64,000 nucleotides of DNA. It comes from Acanthosoma haemorrhoidale (taxonomy: Eukaryota > Arthropoda > Insecta > Hemiptera > Acanthosomatidae). Under the pieces are notes generated by a model. It did not search any database, was not told the origin of the DNA, and saw only the letters and a program-made list of their open reading frames with translations. The stretch is from NCBI GenBank assembly GCA_930367205.1, contig OV884009.1:106475189-106539188 (forward strand), in the 5' to 3' direction. The first letter of the stretch is position 1. Each line of letters opens with the position of its first letter. The position numbers and the translations under genes are program-made. Of the stretch, positions 60,404 to 64,000 are shown one piece after another.

Positions 60404-60699
60404 GTATTAATAATTAATTAAAAGAAAAACCAAATTAATTAATTAATTGAACCAAATTAATTTAAAAAATAAACTGGTCCACGCCATCTTGATTTTGAAC
60501 ATCAGTATTTAAATAATTTTCCATAATTTATTAAACAAAATGAATTTTAAACTATTGCTTATGAACTAACTCAAGGACTATTATAACTTGAAGCTAACTA
60601 AAATTAAGGGATATTTTAAGATATGGGTGCTGAAATGAATTTTATTATTCCTATGGGGAAGTGGTAATAAATGGTTAGGAAAGCTGAGGGAGTAGAGGC

Positions 60700-62200
60700 T
60701 ATTTACCACACCTATTTTTCTGGCAGCAAAGGATACTACTTAGCTAGGTAAGTTCTTCCTTGAAACTTCACTTAGTCATCATCAAGGCCAAAACATTCTT
60801 CAGTATTTTGCTACAGCTTGTATCTTGTATACAGACCTGCTTCCTCTCCAAGTTAGCTGCTACTTCAGTGGCCATCAGTTGTCTCCTCCTCTCGCCATGA
60901 CACTCCAAATCATTACCATCACTTTTTTTTTAAACTGGCTGTCACATCATGATACATGGGCTACATTAACAAAGTTAAATTAGGTGGTAGATAGAGAACA
61001 AAACTTGCCCGTCATCTGTTTTTAAAATGGATTCAGATGGGTGAGATGGTGCACTGTCCAGGAAAAGAACAGCCTTACTAGTAAGTCCGTTTTCGCACTG
61101 ACATTCAGGGACATACGGGGCAAATTTCTTAAAAAACCAATCTTTAAAAACACTTTGATTAAAAAAAAACACAATGATCTAGTACCTAGATAATCGAGGT
61201 TATAGTATACCTATTTTCTTGTATATGTAAGTAATAAAATCAATTAAAAATTGATTAATTAGCTCCTTCAAATACAGTAAAACTTCATTATAACGCTCTT
61301 CTAGGGATTAAAGAAAACAAGCACTATAGCCGGGAAAGTGTAATTACCAGGAAAAAATAAAACAGCTTAAAACAGAAAATATTCATTTCAAAATGTAGTA
61401 TGTCCATGCATAGTACATAAATAGATAGACAAATGTAGAAGTAAAAAAAATATAAGCAGGACATATGTATAAAGAATATATCCATGCAATAATGTACAAA
61501 CAAATTAAATAATTAAAATTAGTTCAATACATTATATTACTTGTTTGTAAGATGGGCCCAGTTTAGAATATTCATCTATTCTTTTTTGTTTAACACAAAC
61601 TAAGCTTTTTTTAAAAAAGCATTTTCTATTTGATATTTTTGAATGTTTTGTCTTCTACTTCCATAAAACACACAAAAATGTACGAATATCTAATGTATCC
61701 AAAACATCGATTATTTTCATCTTCTCTATTTTCCCTCTCGTTTGATGGTCTCGCTAATCGTTACTTGCTTAATTTCCCCCCATGGTATTTTTTGTGTTTT
61801 AAAATCAAATATTTATCAGGCATCAGTTTAAAAAACAACCAAAACTTATTTGCGTTTTAAATTTTTGAGGGTTTGTAGCCAGAGGTAAGGGTCAAAATTG
61901 TATTCTTCCAGTCTGTTGTTAAATCAGTATTCACTGAATTTGACTTACTACAAATTTGTTTATAAAACAAATTACAATTAAAAAGTAACTGTTCTTAAAA
62001 CTATCAAGCCACCCAGTTGAAGTGGTATAGTCTGTGATCCCCAAGGAGCTTGCCACTTGCCGGTCCCTTTCTTGCAAAATTGTGCCACTTCGCGGGATGT
62101 TAGAGTTCCTGGATAAACCAATTTTTTAGAATGGTTCTCAGCTTTTCATGTTTTCGGATCCTTTTTTTTTTTACAGCTGGTTTCTTCATGGGCCGAAACA
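60700..62200 (-). pseudogene. pogo/Tigger (jerky-type) transposase remnant
   Basis: On the minus strand, about 62160-62010 reads NSNIPRSGTILQERDRQVAS and TDYTTSTGWLDSFKNSY, the CENP-B-like HTH. Further along, 61172-60975 reads FKDWFFKKFAPYVPECQCEN and SKAVLFLDSAPSHPSE, where LFLDSAPSHP holds the second catalytic Asp of the DDE domain. The part between is interrupted by non-coding DNA that includes a separate Tigger-like end 'cagtaaaacttcattataac' at 61273. The final D and C-terminus are unreadable. Confidence 0.72.
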
Positions 62201-63270
62201 AATACACTTCTTGTTTTTAATATCGATCGTAAAGCAGCAAAATCTTATTGACTCAATATAAATCAATCATTCATTATTTTCTTTTATTGAAAATGATTTT
62301 AGCGACATTTTATATGATGTTATCAGGAACGAGGTGGATAAAATACTGAAAGGAAAATGTGTTTCGTATTGTAAATGCACAAGTTAATCGAATTTGTAAG
62401 GGAGAGAGAAAGTTCATAGAAATTATTTTTGTCACATCGATTAGATCATGGCATTATGTTGTTTCTTTCCTGGTTTTAATTTAATCTTTAATACACAAAT
62501 TTAATTTAATTTTGACTTAATATCATAAGTGTCGGCTAATGGTATCAGTGAAAATCATACAAATTCATGGCATCATCACTATCATTACCTACAACACAAT
62601 CTTTACTCGCAACTTTAACATAATTAGTGCACCCGATGCTCTCTTTGTGGCTCTTTAATTATATTGTTTGTTAGATGTTCGTTGAGGGAATTGAGCTTAA
62701 CCTATTTTGGTAATATGGTCTGGTCCCTTCGATTAGTCAATGGTTGAATAGCAACCACTGATTTTAACGTTGTTATTGTGGTTTACTTAATTGCACCTGT
62801 AATGGCTCTAAGTGCATTGTTTTGTACAATTTTCTACGTTTTACCTTATTAAAATTTGATTCTGCAGCAATGCCTCATTTCAAAATGACATTAAGTTTTT
62901 TTTAACTTCTATGTTACATTACCATTTATCTCTTCCCACCAACCTTTTTCTAGACCTGAGAAAACATAATGGCAATCCCATACAAATCAAGTCATTAATC
63001 TTTGTATGGTGCCCTGCAATAGTTAAAGTTTTTTTTATATACTTTTAAATAATTACTTGATAATGGTTCTGTAAACCCCCGACTTTCTCTCTCCTCCTCC
63101 TCCTCCTAAATGTTTACAGGAATTTGGGAAAATATTAATGCCAGGAGAGGGCATTACTTAAGGAAAGGGGAACCTGAAATATTACATGGAATTGACATAT
63201 CTAGGGGAAGACAGATAAATTAATTCGGATTAAATAATTACTTTAATAGATAATTAATATTTCTTTTCCC
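62200..63270. other. Non-coding stretch
   Basis: No gene recognised. A short pyrimidine run 'ctctctcctcctcctcctcc' at about 63088 is the only notable feature. Confidence 0.4.
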
Positions 63271-63273
63271 AAA

Positions 63274-63708
63274 TGTAATAATATTACACACATTTACAAG
63301 GAATGTGCTAATAACAAAACTAGCAAGACTGTCTGTCCCCTTTTCCCAGAATCGTGATGCTCTAATTTTTCTCCCATTCGATATGAGTAGGATTAATCTA
63401 AAATTAGTTCCACCAACCTGGGTACCACATCTCGTCTCTCTCTTTTGGCTGTCCAAAATTCACAAAACAGTCCCTGTACTCGTCGCCACAATCGACTCAA
63501 CTGCACTGCCGTTCGTGGGAACCCAAGTCTTCCCCCTCAAGGCGACAGCCAGTCTTGCCTCGTTAGCACATTCCTTTTACTATTGTTCCATTCATTTATA
63601 CTTACCCACTAACTATTTAATTAACTTATTTCTACAACTTAATTTATACTATCGCTAATTTACATTGGCTATAACTACTTAAAATGTAAAAGTCTATCGG
63701 TCACAACA
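63274..63708 (-). repeat. LTR of a third gypsy-like element
   Basis: On the minus strand it starts TGTTGTGACCGATAGAC at 63708, directly after a purine tract 'ggaaaacggggag' (63709-63721). I place the other end at '...attacA' (63274), giving TGT...ACA and 435 bp; that end is inferred. The frames at 63238 and 63305 are incidental. Confidence 0.7.
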
Positions 63709-64000
63709 CTCCCCGTTTTCCAAAAGTGTTGACCCTAGGTCAACACTTTTCTTTCTCGTGACACGCACTGACACCCTCACTCTTTGTTTCTCCCTCCCGG
63801 TCACTCGCGTGGGTGCTGTCGATGGCCGCCCTCAACGTTCAGTGGTCCGGGGGAATTGAATGGGTGCCAGATGCTCCACGGCTAGACCGGCGATGTCCAG
63901 CGAGTCCTCCACAGGGTGTCATACTTTCAAAGGAACGACTAAAGGTGTTGCTTGGGAGAGACTCCTGTTTAAATCAATCAAACTCAAGTCGGATGGAAGA
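63709..64000 (-). mobile_element. 3' internal end of the same LTR element
   Basis: Contains the purine tract, a perfect 13-bp hairpin (63722-63734 / 63738-63750) and a higher-GC part that reads in the minus strand as short frames (PCGGLAGHRRSSRGASG). It may be the C-terminal tail of pol. The element continues beyond the window. Confidence 0.6.

Overview
This is an AT-rich animal genomic window, almost certainly from an insect. It is mostly intron and intergenic DNA packed with decayed transposable elements. The insect call rests on a tramtrack-group BTB domain split by an intron, insect-style mariner, Tc1, Jockey and Ty3/gypsy elements, and TATA/initiator pairs of the arthropod TCAKTY type. 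A hemipteran is my guess, without proof. Several listed reading frames depend on GTG or TTG starts, so I judged each by protein content and splice signals rather than by its nominal start.

Host coding sequence supported here is small. Two exons on the + strand (5160-5354 and 11107-11295) encode a complete 124-residue BTB/POZ domain and then a stop. They are separated by a 5.75 kb intron holding a mariner (8107-9381), RT remnants and a SINE. Two further + strand exons (53168-53377 and 58758-58915) join in phase 0 into a Cys-pair/'RLYWLKRVDNGPYTGAE' domain that I do not recognise by name. Their junction needs a GC-AG intron, and that intron contains a whole gypsy-like element and a LINE fragment. 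They could belong to the BTB transcription unit or to a separate gene.

Mobile DNA, left to right: SINE and LINE ends (1.6-2.4 kb); LINE RT remnant (6.6-7.3 kb); mariner (8.1-9.4 kb); Tigger-like TIR element (12.6-13.4 kb); internally deleted Tc1 (14.3-15.1 kb); 342-bp tandem duplication (18.2-18.9 kb); pogo/Tigger remnant (20.1-20.4 kb); mariner and Tc1 remnants (22.7-24.1 kb); Ty3/gypsy element with two LTRs but no RT (26.06-30.46 kb); mariner remnant (30.9-31.2 kb); mariner interrupted by a young LINE with a 42-nt A-tail (32.74-35.2 kb); gypsy gag cut by a Jockey-like LINE (35.6-37.9 kb); two convergent LTR-like arms with their own TATA/Inr (38.3-39.95 kb); two Jockey-like LINEs in opposite orientation (45.8-47.5 and 47.8-51.1 kb); an inverted SINE pair (52.6-53.0 kb); a second gypsy-like element with LTRs and no RT (54.66-57.34 kb); a LINE fragment (57.5-58.1 kb); a pogo/Tigger transposase (60.2-62.2 kb); and the LTR end of a third gypsy-like element leaving the window (63.27-64.0 kb).

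I found no CRISPR array, rRNA, intact tRNA gene or operon-like structure, as expected for an insect nuclear genome. No exotic coding system is evident. The most unusual points are the GC-AG exon pair, the BTB-only reading frame, the repeated loss of RT from otherwise LTR-bounded elements, and the convergent LTR promoters.
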